Shown here: positions 30,222 through 37,318 of the stretch, one piece after another | Layout: every line of letters starts with the position of its first letter | How positions within the stretch are numbered: position 1 is the first letter of the stretch | DNA from: Symbiodinium natans | Taxonomy: Eukaryota; Sar; Dinophyceae; Suessiales; Symbiodiniaceae | Reading direction: 5' to 3' | Assembly (NCBI GenBank): GCA_905221605.1 | Contig: CAJNDS010000580.1 | Location: forward strand, 810,276-874,275 | DNA length: 64,000 nucleotides | Position numbers and translations under genes: made by a program | Notes under the pieces: model-generated | Seen by the model: the letters and a program-made list of their open reading frames with translations, nothing else | Database searches by the model: none | Told to the model about the DNA's origin: nothing

Positions 30222-33200
30222 AAACCCTAAACCCTAAACCCTAAACCCTAAACCCAAAACCCGAAACCCGAAACCCGAAACCCGAAACCCGAAACCCGAA
30301 ACCCTAAACCCTAAACCCTAAACCCTAAACCCTAAACCCTAAACCCTAAACCCTAAACCCTAAACCCTAAACCCTAAACCCTAAACCCTAAACCCTAAAC
30401 CCTAAACCCTAAACCCTAAACCCTAAACCCTAAACCAAACTTGCTTCATAGAATTGTCCTGCCGTCCGTGGAGGCGCTTCTTCCGCTCATCGGCCGGGAG
30501 GTGCTTATCGTCGACGATGTCGGGGGCCCTAGAGGGCCTTGGGGGTTTAGGGTTTAGGGTTTTAGGGTTTAGGGTTTAGGATTTCAGGGCCTTAGGGAGT
30601 TTTTAGGATTTTAGGGGTTTTAAAGTTTTCAGGGTTTTATGGGTTTTCGGGGTTTTAGGGTTTTGCGGGTTTTTTTGGGTTTTAGGGCTGTAGGGTTTTT
30701 GGGTGATCGCCATATTATGAGACAATGTCATATAGGGCCAGACTAACAGTCAGGGTATCCGAACACAAGCAGCTGAAAGTTGAGTTGCGACATCCTGTGG
30801 TTGAGGAGTTTAGGGTTCAAGGTCTAGGCCTTAAACCCTACTTGGAGGTTCAGGGCACTTATTCACCAACTAAAACTGTACAAGCCCCTTAAGTGTCCGG
30901 ATCTGTTTATAGTCATCAAGTACTCTGAACCTCCAAGTATTGCCCCAAACTGACTGTGATCAAGAGTTCGGGTTTCGAGTTGGCGCCTGAGGCTTCGGTG
31001 AATGAAAACTCCAGGGGGGCATTTCTTGGTAGCCCAATGGTGCGCAGGCTTTGGGTGTCGGGTTTACTCCTGGGGCCTTTTTTGCCCTTTTTGGGCTAAT
31101 GGGTTCCCGTACAAAAGTAACCAGCCCCAAAAAGAGGCACCCTGAGGCTACTGGGGCTACGAAGATATGGCTTGGACACCTTCGACCCAGGCACCCCTTA
31201 GCCCTAAACTAAAACCCGACCCTTATTCCATATGTTTAGGGCTCGGATCCCTTCTTCACCCCACTAGACACAGAAGGGCACCTACATAGATACCTGTAGG
31301 TTTAGGGTTTAGGGATGCCCATAACGAACCCTAGACCCCAAACCTAAACCTGAAACCTTGCCTAAAAAGGCCAGAGCAGTTCAGGGTGGCACCTGTTTCC
31401 CTGGAGTAAGGTAGGTAAAGCCTAAAGCCTAAAGCCGAAAGCCTGAACCCTAAACCCTAAACCCTAAACCCTAAACCCTAAACCCTAAACCCCAAACTAT
31501 CCATCAAGGGACCCAAATGAAAGGCCCCATACTTGGAACCCTCGTCATAGGCTCGGCTGAAGCATAGACCCAAAGCCCTGAACCCCATTCGCCCCAAAAC
31601 CTTCGGACCGGACCCCCCCCCCCCCCCCGCCCCGACTCCAGGGTTTAGGGTTTAGGGTTTAGGGTTTAGGGTTTAGGGTTTAGGGTCTAGGGTTTAGGGT
31701 TTAGGGTTTAGGGTTTAGGGTTTAGGGTTTAGGGTTTAGGATTCAGGGTTCAGGGTTCGGGGTTCGGGGTTTAGGGTTTAGGTAGGGATTTTGGTTTAGG
31801 GTTTAGCAAAACAGGATCGACCTCTGCCAGAACTTCTGGAAGAGTTCCGGAAAGGCGTGGCTTCGTGGTCTGGTGTTGATTCGGGGTTGAGGGTGTATAG
31901 ATTATCTAAACCCTAAACCCTAAACCCTAAACCCTAAACCCTAAACTTATAGGGGTTCCTTTTAGGCCTTTTTTGCTAGAATTTCGTCCTTCGTCTTTTT
32001 ATTTGAGGTTTTTTTTGGGGCGTTTGGCGGCCCGGTGGTTTCCAAAGAGCCTCCCTCACTTAAGATTATTTAAGCCCTAAACCCTAAACCCTAAACCCTA
32101 AACCCTAAACCCTAAACCCTAAACCCTAAACCCTAAACCCTAAACCCTAAACTGAAGTGCCGTAGGGTGCGGGCCTTTGCCGTACAGCCAGCTCGGGCCT
32201 TTAGGGGGTTTAGGGTTTAGGGTTTAGGGTTTAGGGTTTATAAGTTTAGGGTTTAGGGGGGGTACTTCAGTCTTGGTTTTCTTGCTTGGTTGCGCTAGGA
32301 AATCTAGTGGGCCACACGAGAAGGAACTGCATCAGAGAGTTGTTAGGTAGATCTGAACTACTCTTAGGCCCCGAAGTCCACAAGCCTTAACCCGTTTTCG
32401 GGCTTGCAGGCCACCTAGGGTAACCCTGAAACCCCAAAACCCTAAAACCCTAAAACCCTAAAAGCCTAAATGAAAGCCTAGAACCCTAAAACCCTAAAAG
32501 CCTAAATAAGAGCCTAAAACCCTAAAACCCTAAAACCCTAAAACCCTAAAACCCTAAAACCCTAACACCCTAAAACCCTAAAACCCTAAAACCCTAAAAC
32601 CCCAAAACCCTAAAACCCTAAAACCCTAAAACCCTAAAACCCCTGAAACCCTAAACCCTAAAGCCCTAAACCCTGAACCCTAAACCCTAAGGCCACCTAG
32701 TGTAGCTCTACGCCGCGAAGCAGCAGGCAACCTCGATTAAAAGTGACTTTGGGCTGGTTCACACTTCCGTCGACGTCGAGGTCTGCTGCATGCTTAGATA
32801 CCCTGAAGGGGTAAACCCTAAACCCTAAATCCTAAACCCTAAACCCTAAACCCTAAACCCTAAACCGATTTGAAGCTGTTTGGATTAGGGTTGGTCCCGG
32901 GTGCGGGGTCTCTCCTGGCAGGAGCTAGCCAGCTGGCGGCGGTTCGCGGCGTTGTCGACGACGAGGTCCCGGCGGGAGATAGTAATTAACGTGTGTAATT
33001 ATATGGAAGAAACCATTTATGTACCTGACTTATCTCTTCATATATAATTGCAGCTTGAGATTGGCGATTATTTGCGGAGGGGGGGTGGGGGTGTGGAGGT
33101 GCTACGGCTTTAGGTTCAAGGCTGCTCAGATCTGATTGTGCGCGCTTTGCAGTATGGAGCTTCGTGTGCCGCCGATCAGGTCTGCGGCTTCAGACGCTAA

Positions 33201-36200
33201 GCTACTGTTTGCTTAAGAACCCCAAAAGAATATAGACAACAATCCCTATATGACCCTTAATAAGAAAGATGTGTTTTTTTGGGGTTCTTAAGCAGTTAGT
33301 AGTAAGCCCCTAGACACTGCATGAACCCTGAACCCCAACCGGCTTTGGGCTTGTGGTCAAGGGCTTTTGGTTTTACGGCACTTTTGGGGCTCGGGGTATG
33401 GTTGATGGTTAAGGGACCAAATATTTTGACCAAATATTTTGCAAATGTTAGAGATTGATGTGCACACACACATATTTTTGCACGTTCAGTTTTGTGTTTA
33501 ATGTCCCCTGCCCCCCCCCCCCCCCCCCCCAACCCCATCCAAATGACCCACGCCTGTGGCTGGGGGTTGGGGCTTGGTTAGTACTTGAATGCATCAAAAG
33601 GTGCTTCGCGTACTTACTTAGATTTTATACACAGATTTGTCCCCTCTCTGGATCGAAAACGATGTTTCGAGTCTTTTCATATTCGCATCAAAATGGGCCA
33701 CCCTCTAGGAAATCCTTTTTTGGGCCTGGCTTCTGACACGATTCCATACTGGTGGTTCAGTTTCGCAACTCTCTCGGGAAGACGAAACGGGAAACGGGTC
33801 CTAAACCCTAAAACCCTAAACCCGGATTTGTGCAATGCGGCCACTGCGAGAGGTTGCAGACAAAAACCTTTGGAGCAACAAGAAACAGCACAATGAGCTC
33901 ACGTTGGGATGTTCCACTTTATACGAACTCCTTAATAGGGTTTATAGTGCCCCGTTACTATAACCCAATCAAGGATTGTTTGTCTGAGGGGGAACATCCC
34001 AACCCTAAACCCTGGACTCTATCCCTAAACCCTAAACCCTAAACCCTAAACAATGAGCTCACGTTTAATGCTATCGCCGGCGCCTCTAGCTCAGGGTCTA
34101 GGGTTTAGGGCTTAGGGTTTTGGGTTTAGGGTTTAGGGTTTAGGGTTTAGGGTTTAGGGCAGAAGACCGTCGGCTTGTTTGCGCAAGTAGCCGGCTCCCC
34201 TACCAAAGAGGTGTTAAAAGCAAGCTGCTAAACTGGTTTGTGTAAAGGTACCCTACTTAGCGAAGACTCGGAACTTGATAATTCTGGGGCTTCCTTGCAG
34301 TGTAGGAATGGAAGAAGTTCAGCCTGTTTTTGTCCTTCCTTATTGGAGGAGCAAGATACAGGATTCTTAACTAACAAACAGTACTTGTAGGTTCATGGTA
34401 CTTATTAACCAGTTCTAGCCGTACTTACAACCCACTTATAGGCCCCTTAAGTGCCCTAGTATGGTCATAAGTACAGCTATAAGTATAATTGGTTAATGAG
34501 TACCCTGCACCTCCAAGTAGGGCAACAGGTAGTGGCTTCCTTGGCCTGTCTAAGCAGAACTGGCGAAGAACAGGCAACCCTAAACCCTAAACCCTAAACC
34601 CTAAACCCTAAGCCCTAAACCCTAAACCCTAAACCCTAAACCCTAAACCCTAAACCCTAAACCCTAGCCCTAAACCCTAAACGTGGTACCTGCCTGAGAG
34701 CCTGGCACCCTAAGCCTTCCAAACGCCAAACCCTAAGCTGCAAACTCAAGCTCAAGCCCCAAAACCCCAAGCTCTATAGCTCTTGAGACCCAAAATCCTA
34801 AGTTCTATAAACCCTAAACCCTAAACCCTAAACCCTAAACCAAAAAACCTAAACCCCAAACCCTAAACCCTAAACCCTAAACCCTAGCCCTAAACCCTAA
34901 ACCCTACACCCGACCGAGCCCTGAGAAACCCTAAACCCTAAACCCTACACCCGACCGAGCCCTGAGGACTGCGATCCCTACTTCCGGCATGCCGGGAGCT
35001 TGGGATGGTGACTGCTTGGAGGTTCATGAGTACTTTAGGGTTTAGGGTTTAGGGTTTAGGGTTTAGGGTTCAGGCTTCAGGGTTTAGGGTTTGGGGGCTT
35101 AGGGCTTAGGGCTTAGGGTTTAGGGTTTTGGGTTTTGGGTTTGGGGTTTGGGGTTTTGGGTTTTGGGGTTTGGGGGCTTAGGGCTTGGGGTTTAGGGTTT
35201 AGGGTTCAGGGTATAAGAACTGTCCTTGTAACCCACTTATAAGCCCCTGAAGCGCCCCAAATATGGTTATAATCTGGGTTGTAGGTACAGAAATATTTGG
35301 GTGAATACGTACCCTGAACCTAGAAGTGGAGCACCGGCCGTGGGGTTGTTTTGTGGTTGGAGTTGGGCTCATGGGTTTAGGGTTTGGGGTTTAGGGTTTA
35401 GGCCTAAACCCTCAACCCCAAACCCTAAGCCTGTCTTTTTGAGTTTGTATACATGGCGCCGCTTCTTGCTTCTTCTGCCTGAGCTTCTTTCCTCCATCCA
35501 AGGTTGGCATCCTCACTCTCCAAGACCTCCTGAATACCATCGTGCAAGATGATGTGCATGAGGCCGAGCAGCCCTCGCACTGCGGTTTGGGGTTTGGGGT
35601 TTGGGGTTTGGGGTTTGGGGTTTGGGGTTTGGGGTTTGGGGTTTGGGGTTTGGGGTTTGGGGTTTGGGGTTTAGGGTTTAGGGTTTAGGGTTTAGGGTTT
35701 GGGGTCTAGGCCCCCCCCACCCACCACCCACCCACCCCCCACTGCCCATGCTCACCACCCACACTGCAATCCCAGAATAGGGTTCCAACTCAGGTCTGAC
35801 GTGAGAATATTTTGTGTGTGTGAGCGGGAGCCGGGGGGATGGGGGGGGGGGGCCTAAGCACTAAGCCTCTATATCATATCTACTATGAATGTTCATGAAC
35901 CATTAGGCAAGGTCATTAAAGCATTTGGCAAGGTCATAAAAACGTTAGGCAAGGTCATCCTGCCAGTAGGGTCTAGGGGTTCAGTGCTTAGGGTTCCGAG
36001 GGTGGGTTTAAGGTTCAGGGGGCCACTGCTCATGGCCTAGTGCTTAGGGCGTTTAGGTCTTTGGTTTTGGGTTGTGAGTGAATCTTTTTGAGTTATCTTA
36101 ATGGTCTGGGATTCTCTGGGTGAGTGGGTGCTTTTGCGGCACCTGAAGAGCTGCTAAACATAGTGAGCACTTGGACTTGAGATGCTGAACCCTCAGCCCT

Positions 36201-36556
36201 CAGCCCTAAACCCTTAAAACCCCTAAACCCTTAAACCCTTAAACTTAAACCCTTAAACCCTTAAACCCTAAATAACCCTTAAACCCTTAACCCCAAACCG
36301 CAGCAACCGAACAGCTCGGCGTTCCATCAGTAGACCCTGGTAGCCCTGGTCAGCCAAGATCTCCCCATGAAGACCATGCTAGAAGACCCCTTGTGTAAGC
36401 CCTAATCCCAAATTTTTCTAAACCCCCAGCCCTAAACCCTAAACCCTAAACCCCAAACCCTAAACCCTGAAATCCGTATCCCCCCCCCGGCCTTCTCAAG
36501 TAGTGTGGGAGGTCGATGCGGATGACAAGGACTCAGAGGCGGCTACAGCTGACTAA
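23089..36556 (+). CDS. CNNM/CorC-type CBS-pair protein gene (multi-exon)
   Basis: Exons in order give KILRGSLDFSTMTAQSIMVP (like the ILRGaLdl..ktv.dvMtP region), ECFCLDVNAM, GFSR|VPVIDRD, VGLFHVKDL, DPGQDVPL, RVAPVSL, PLPELLEEFRKG and VGILTLQDLLNTIVQDDVHE. This is the order of the CBS-pair module of CNNM (ACDP) and CorC-type proteins, which are membrane proteins linked to Mg2+ and other divalent-metal transport. The preceding DUF21 membrane domain was not recognised. It may lie in the unassigned 17-22 kb exons or be absent. Phase agreement at 25663/26672 (splitting an Arg codon in GFSR-VPV) and 35584/36304 is strong support. One intron contains the 1.7-kb 64-bp minisatellite, and another contains the 23.4-kb minisatellite. 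Confidence 0.75.
23186..23259 (+). repeat. TTTAGGG array after the exon at 23089
   Basis: Ten units. Confidence 0.93.
23355..24105. repeat. 18-20 bp minisatellite with inverted blocks
   Basis: About 36 copies of AATGACCTTGCCCAGTAAAA. Orientation flips four times: forward to about 23700, reverse 23703-23760, forward 23778-23965, reverse 23968-24050, forward 24060-24103. Lies in an intron of the CNNM-type gene. Confidence 0.95.
24345..24500. mobile_element. SINE-like element, copy 3, interrupted by CCCTAAA
   Basis: GTAACCAACCAAAAACAGGGTGCCCT, then five AAACCCT units, then ATTAAAATATGGTTACTGGGC. In copy 46994-47095 the same place reads GGGTGCCCTTAATATAATATGG with no array. Confidence 0.78.
24676..24745 (+). 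CDS. CNNM-type gene exon PMTECFCLDVNAM
   Basis: CTACAG acceptor. Reads GVAEVPMTECFCLDVNAMIN then PGH. Entry phase completes the Gly codon left at 23171. The end is uncertain (GA or GC donor near 24741-24746). Corresponds to the MtP....fmLdv stretch at the start of CBS1. Confidence 0.65.
25045..25197. repeat. Imperfect tandem duplication (about 83 bp unit)
   Basis: CTCTAGACCCACTCTAGACCC..GGTGGAAG..TTCCGGATATTTCTCTCC occurs twice, the second copy with an extra 13 bp. Confidence 0.85.
25198..25617. other. Intron DNA with scattered CCCT-type units
   Basis: No array longer than three units and no supported exon. Confidence 0.5.
25618..25663 (+). CDS. CNNM-type gene exon ..VAAAGFSR
   Basis: CTACAG acceptor. 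Reads APRLCAAVAAAGFS plus two bases (AG) before GTTCCG. Together with the next exon it forms GFSRVPVI, the conserved GhSRiPVy motif of the CBS pair. Confidence 0.72.
25690..25815 (+). repeat. TTTAGGG array (about 17 units)
   Basis: Almost perfect after 25700. Confidence 0.95.
26310..26432 (+). repeat. TTTAGGG array with an internal break
   Basis: Two perfect blocks joined at TTTAATTAGGG. Confidence 0.95.
26672..26739 (+). CDS. CNNM-type gene exon VPVIDRDPCNPKKQFAVARA
   Basis: CCAACAG acceptor. The first base completes the Arg codon of GFSR, then VPVIDRDPCNPKKQFAVARA PG. The donor is GTAGGGTTTAGGG, so the intron opens straight into a telomere-type array. Confidence 0.75.
26740..26812 (+). 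repeat. TTTAGGG array starting at a splice donor
   Basis: GTAGGGTTTAGGG directly follows the exon ending at 26739. About nine units. Confidence 0.93.
27176..27245 (-). repeat. CCCTAAA array
   Basis: Nine to ten units, one CCCCAAA. Confidence 0.94.
27308..29040. repeat. 64-bp minisatellite, about 26 copies
   Basis: Unit runs from GGGGTACCCTAAACC through AATCAGGCTCTGTAGTC to TTTTGGCACGCATTT, period 64 bp. Copies differ mainly at CACGC/CATGC and ATAGTG/ATGGTG, clustered by position. The first unit carries an inserted TTTAGGG stretch (about 27335-27362). One rearranged unit at 28640-28705. Confidence 0.97.
29049..29111 (+). CDS. CNNM-type gene exon TEVGLFHVKDLRS
   Basis: CTTCAG acceptor directly after the last unit of the 64-bp minisatellite. 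Reads EMPSESWTEVGLFHVKDLRS, matching the vGllhvKDL motif. Probable GA donor at 29112. Phase does not join exon 26672-26739 directly, so an exon may be missed. Confidence 0.7.
29292..29334 (+). CDS. Candidate exon at 29.3 kb
   Basis: CTGCAG acceptor. Readable as HRIMYRNLTFPARP or, from the phase of the previous exon, as PPNHVPQLDFPCQA. Within the CNNM-type gene by position only. Confidence 0.3.
29724..29853 (-). repeat. Perfect CCCTAAA array (about 18 units)
   Basis: No variant unit. Ends 10 bp before the acceptor of the exon at 29864. Confidence 0.96.
29864..29917 (+). CDS. CNNM-type gene exon DLLLLELDPGQDVPLKAW
   Basis: TGCAG acceptor, phase 0 at both ends, GTAGGTTTAGGG donor. DLLLLELDPGQDVPLKAW fits the KDLl.vdp....pl stretch between the two CBS motifs. 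Confidence 0.7.
29918..30010 (+). repeat. TTTAGGG array starting at a splice donor
   Basis: GTAGGTTTAGGG after the exon ending at 29917. The flanks GTGCCGTTGAAGGC (29900) and GTGCTCTTTGAAGGC (30008) look like a diverged duplication. Confidence 0.9.
30165..30436 (-). repeat. Long CCCTAAA array with CCCTCAA and CCCGAAA blocks
   Basis: Homogeneous CCCTCAA (30170-30210), CCCGAAA (30256-30300, seven units) and CCCTAAA (30301-30435, 19 units) follow each other. Confidence 0.96.
30452..30522 (+). CDS. Coding-like segment IVLPSVEALLPLIGREVLIV
   Basis: Preceded by CATAG and GC-rich. One frame gives IVLPSVEALLPLIGREVLIV then DDVGG, which resembles the vvDeyGG of CBS domains, but the phase does not fit the neighbour and another frame is also open. 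Confidence 0.3.
30839..30940. mobile_element. MITE family A, copy 3 (intact ends)
   Basis: ACTTGGAGGTTCAGGGCACTT at the left and AAGTACTCTGAACCTCCAAGT at the right are inverted repeats. About 100 bp, no ORF. Confidence 0.85.
31016..31162 (+). mobile_element. SINE-like element, copy 4
   Basis: TTGGTAGCCCAATGGTGCG (A-box-like) and GGGTTTACTCC (B-box-like), then ..GTAACCAGCCCCAAAAAGAGG..GGCTACTGGGGCTAC. Confidence 0.6.
31380..31403 (+). CDS. CNNM-type gene, 24-bp microexon FRVAPVSL
   Basis: GAGCAG acceptor and GAGTAAG donor used as a GA donor. Phase 0 into the next exon gives FRVAPVSL-DRPLPELL, as expected for the vP.s..lpelL stretch. Confidence 0.5.
31440..31495 (-). repeat. CCCTAAA array
   Basis: Seven units after the microexon at 31380. 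Confidence 0.93.
31640..31808 (+). repeat. TTTAGGG array before the exon at 31815
   Basis: About 22 units, degenerate at the right end. Preceded by a poly-C run at 31613-31628. Confidence 0.94.
31815..31867 (+). CDS. CNNM-type gene exon RPLPELLEEFRKGVAS
   Basis: AACAG acceptor, GTCTGG donor at 31868. DRPLPELLEEFRKGVAS matches lp.lL..F.kG.sHmA of CNNM/CorC CBS pairs closely. Confidence 0.75.
31903..32155 (-). repeat. Two CCCTAAA arrays
   Basis: 31907-31946 and 32074-32153 with about 125 bp of unique T-rich DNA between them. A TTTAGGG array in the opposite sense follows at 32203-32258. Confidence 0.93.
32408..32706. repeat. 8-bp CCCTAAAA array bounded by a 17-bp duplication
   Basis: AGGCCACCTAGGGTAAC (32408-32424) and AGGCCACCTAGTGTAGC (32690-32706) flank an array built mainly of the 8-bp unit AAACCCTA (TTTTAGGG on the other strand), about 25 units. 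Confidence 0.9.
32810..32868 (-). repeat. CCCTAAA array
   Basis: Seven units. Confidence 0.93.
32869..33150. other. Intron DNA with one GC-rich open segment
   Basis: 32924-32980 follows GGCAG and ends at GTAATT (ELASWRRFAALSTTRSRREI) but does not fit the phase of neighbours. The rest is unique. Confidence 0.35.
33153..33179 (+). CDS. Candidate microexon MELRVPPI
   Basis: TTTGCAG acceptor, GTCTGC donor. Entry phase fits the exon ending at 31867, giving ASCMELRVPPI. Short and without a motif. Confidence 0.3.
33202..33302. mobile_element. MITE family E, copy 2, with 4-bp TSD
   Basis: CTACTGTTTGCTTAAGAACCCC .. GGGGTTCTTAAGCAGTTAGTAG. Flanked by TAAG at 33198-33201 and 33303-33306. Confidence 0.88.
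33303..33889. other. Intron DNA, mostly unique
   Basis: C-rich run near 33511-33530. Open frames of about 90-100 codons on + without motif. Isolated CCCTAAAA units near 33805. Confidence 0.4.
33890..34065. mobile_element. MITE family C copy 2 plus CCCTAAA array between 16-bp direct repeats
   Basis: ACAATGAGCTCACGTT occurs exactly at 33890-33905 and 34050-34065. Between lie a complete family C element (33904-34002) and telomere-type units (34003-34049) broken by GGACTCTAT. Confidence 0.9.
34095..34162 (+). repeat. TTTAGGG array
   Basis: Nine units. Confidence 0.92.
34382..34520. mobile_element. MITE family A, copy 4 (full length)
   Basis: TACTTGTAGGTTCATGGTACTTATTAACCA and its inverted partner ending ACCTCCAAGTAG. 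Interior AACCCACTTATAGGCCCCTTAAG. The best full copy of the family, about 139 bp. Confidence 0.9.
34577..34690 (-). repeat. CCCTAAA array
   Basis: About 15 units with CCCTAAG and CCCTAGC variants. Confidence 0.94.
34808..34966. repeat. CCCTAAA array ending in a 21-bp duplication
   Basis: TACACCCGACCGAGCCCTGAG is present exactly at 34905-34925 and 34946-34966, separated by 20 bp of pure CCCTAAA sequence. Two TTTAGGG-type arrays are thus joined through the copied flank. Confidence 0.93.
35014..35327. mobile_element. MITE family A, copy 5, split by a TTTAGGG array
   Basis: Left end GCTTGGAGGTTCATGAGTACT (35014-35034), then about 170 bp of TTTAGGG/TTTGGGG units, then the rest of the element (CTTGTAACCCACTTATAAGCC..ACCCTGAACCTAGAAGTG). 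The array is absent from copies 3 and 4. Confidence 0.85.
35503..35584 (+). CDS. CNNM-type gene exon VGILTLQDLLNTIVQDDVHE
   Basis: CCAAG acceptor. VGILTLQDLLNTIVQDDVHE then AEQPSHC is the C-terminal CBS2 motif (vGivTLEDvlEelig.ei.DE). The donor GT at 35585 starts a homogeneous TTTGGGG array. Confidence 0.82.
35585..35708 (+). repeat. TTTGGGG array at a splice donor
   Basis: Twelve homogeneous TTTGGGG units, then TTTAGGG, starting with the donor GT of the exon ending at 35584. Confidence 0.96.
35895..35965. repeat. Three copies of TTAGGCAAGGTCAT
   Basis: Resembles the reverse orientation of the 23.4-kb minisatellite unit (TTACTGGGCAAGGTCATT). Confidence 0.75.
36195..36300 (-). repeat. 8-bp CCCTTAAA array before exon 36304
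   Basis: About ten units of the variant with an extra T. Ends at the CAG acceptor. Confidence 0.92.
36304..36398 (+). CDS. CNNM-type gene, terminal exon option 1
   Basis: CAG at 36301-36303. Two leading bases complete the Ala codon left at 35584, then TEQLGVPSVDPGSPGQPRSP.. runs open to TAA at 36396-36398. The stop overlaps a good donor (GTGTAAGC), so this may be the last exon or may splice on. Confidence 0.5.
36501..36556 (+). CDS. CNNM-type gene, terminal exon option 2 (acidic tail)
   Basis: Follows a poly-C tract and CTCAAG. Reads VWEVDADDKDSEAATAD then TAA (36554-36556). It also accepts the phase-1 exit of the exon at 35503, so it could be an alternative last exon that skips 36304-36398. 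Confidence 0.45.
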
Positions 36557-37318
36557 GCGGGGGTCTTTTTGGGGCTTTTCTAGGGTTTTGGTTTTTTGGG
36601 GTTTTAGGGTTTTTGGGTTTTAGGGTTTTAGGGTTTAGGGCTTTAGGGGTTTGTAGGATTTAGGGCTCTGGGGTCTCTGGGTTTTTGGGGTTTAGGGCGG
36701 GTTGAAAGCCCTAGATCTTGGGTGGAGTCGGCAGCAGGACTTTGGAGTGTTTGGCTTATCAAAAGGCTCTCATGGGCTTGGGGACGGCTCAGGGCTCTGA
36801 GTTTAGGGTTTAGGGTTCGTCGTAGTAGTAGCAGTCGTACTAGCAAGAGGCACGACCGTGTGTTTGGGGGTCAGGGTTTGGCACGTGCTTCTTTACTCTA
36901 CGGCCGTACCATGTAGGGACCAAAAAAAGGAAAAGGGAACTTCATCTTGAGACCCACTTATAGGCCGAGGGTCTGGAGATTCGGGCCTAGGGTTTCAGGC
37001 TCTTTGGGTAGTTTCATGGGCCCAAGGTATAGTCCCTCGCCTCCCTGACAGGGTTCTGATGGATGGGCCCTTAATTTGCAAAAGTATATACGTAAGGGGT
37101 ATATTAACAGGGTACCCTTGTAAGGGCCCATACTAAGGACCATGTCGCTGCCTTTAAAGTGGTAGTTCCGAGCTGCAAAGTGCAGCTATGGCCGGGGTTT
37201 GAGTGGTTCGAGTGTCGTACTTCCCGGCGAAGCCCCCACCCACCCCCCCATAGGATCTCTTCCCCTAAACCCTAAACCCTAAACCCTAAACCCTAAACCC
37301 TAAACCCCTGTCACACAG
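36557..37318. other. Probable intergenic/3' region
   Basis: Degenerate GGGTTTT-type repeats to 36690, unique DNA, a family-H-like stretch (37050-37145) and a CCCTAAA array at 37264-37306. Confidence 0.45.

Noticed and set aside
30031..30480. Direct duplication AGCTTGCTTCA../AACTTGCTTCA.. around the long array at 30165-30436
   Set aside because: About 100 bp of unrelated sequence lies between the left copy and the array, and similarity decays. Too weak to call a TSD.
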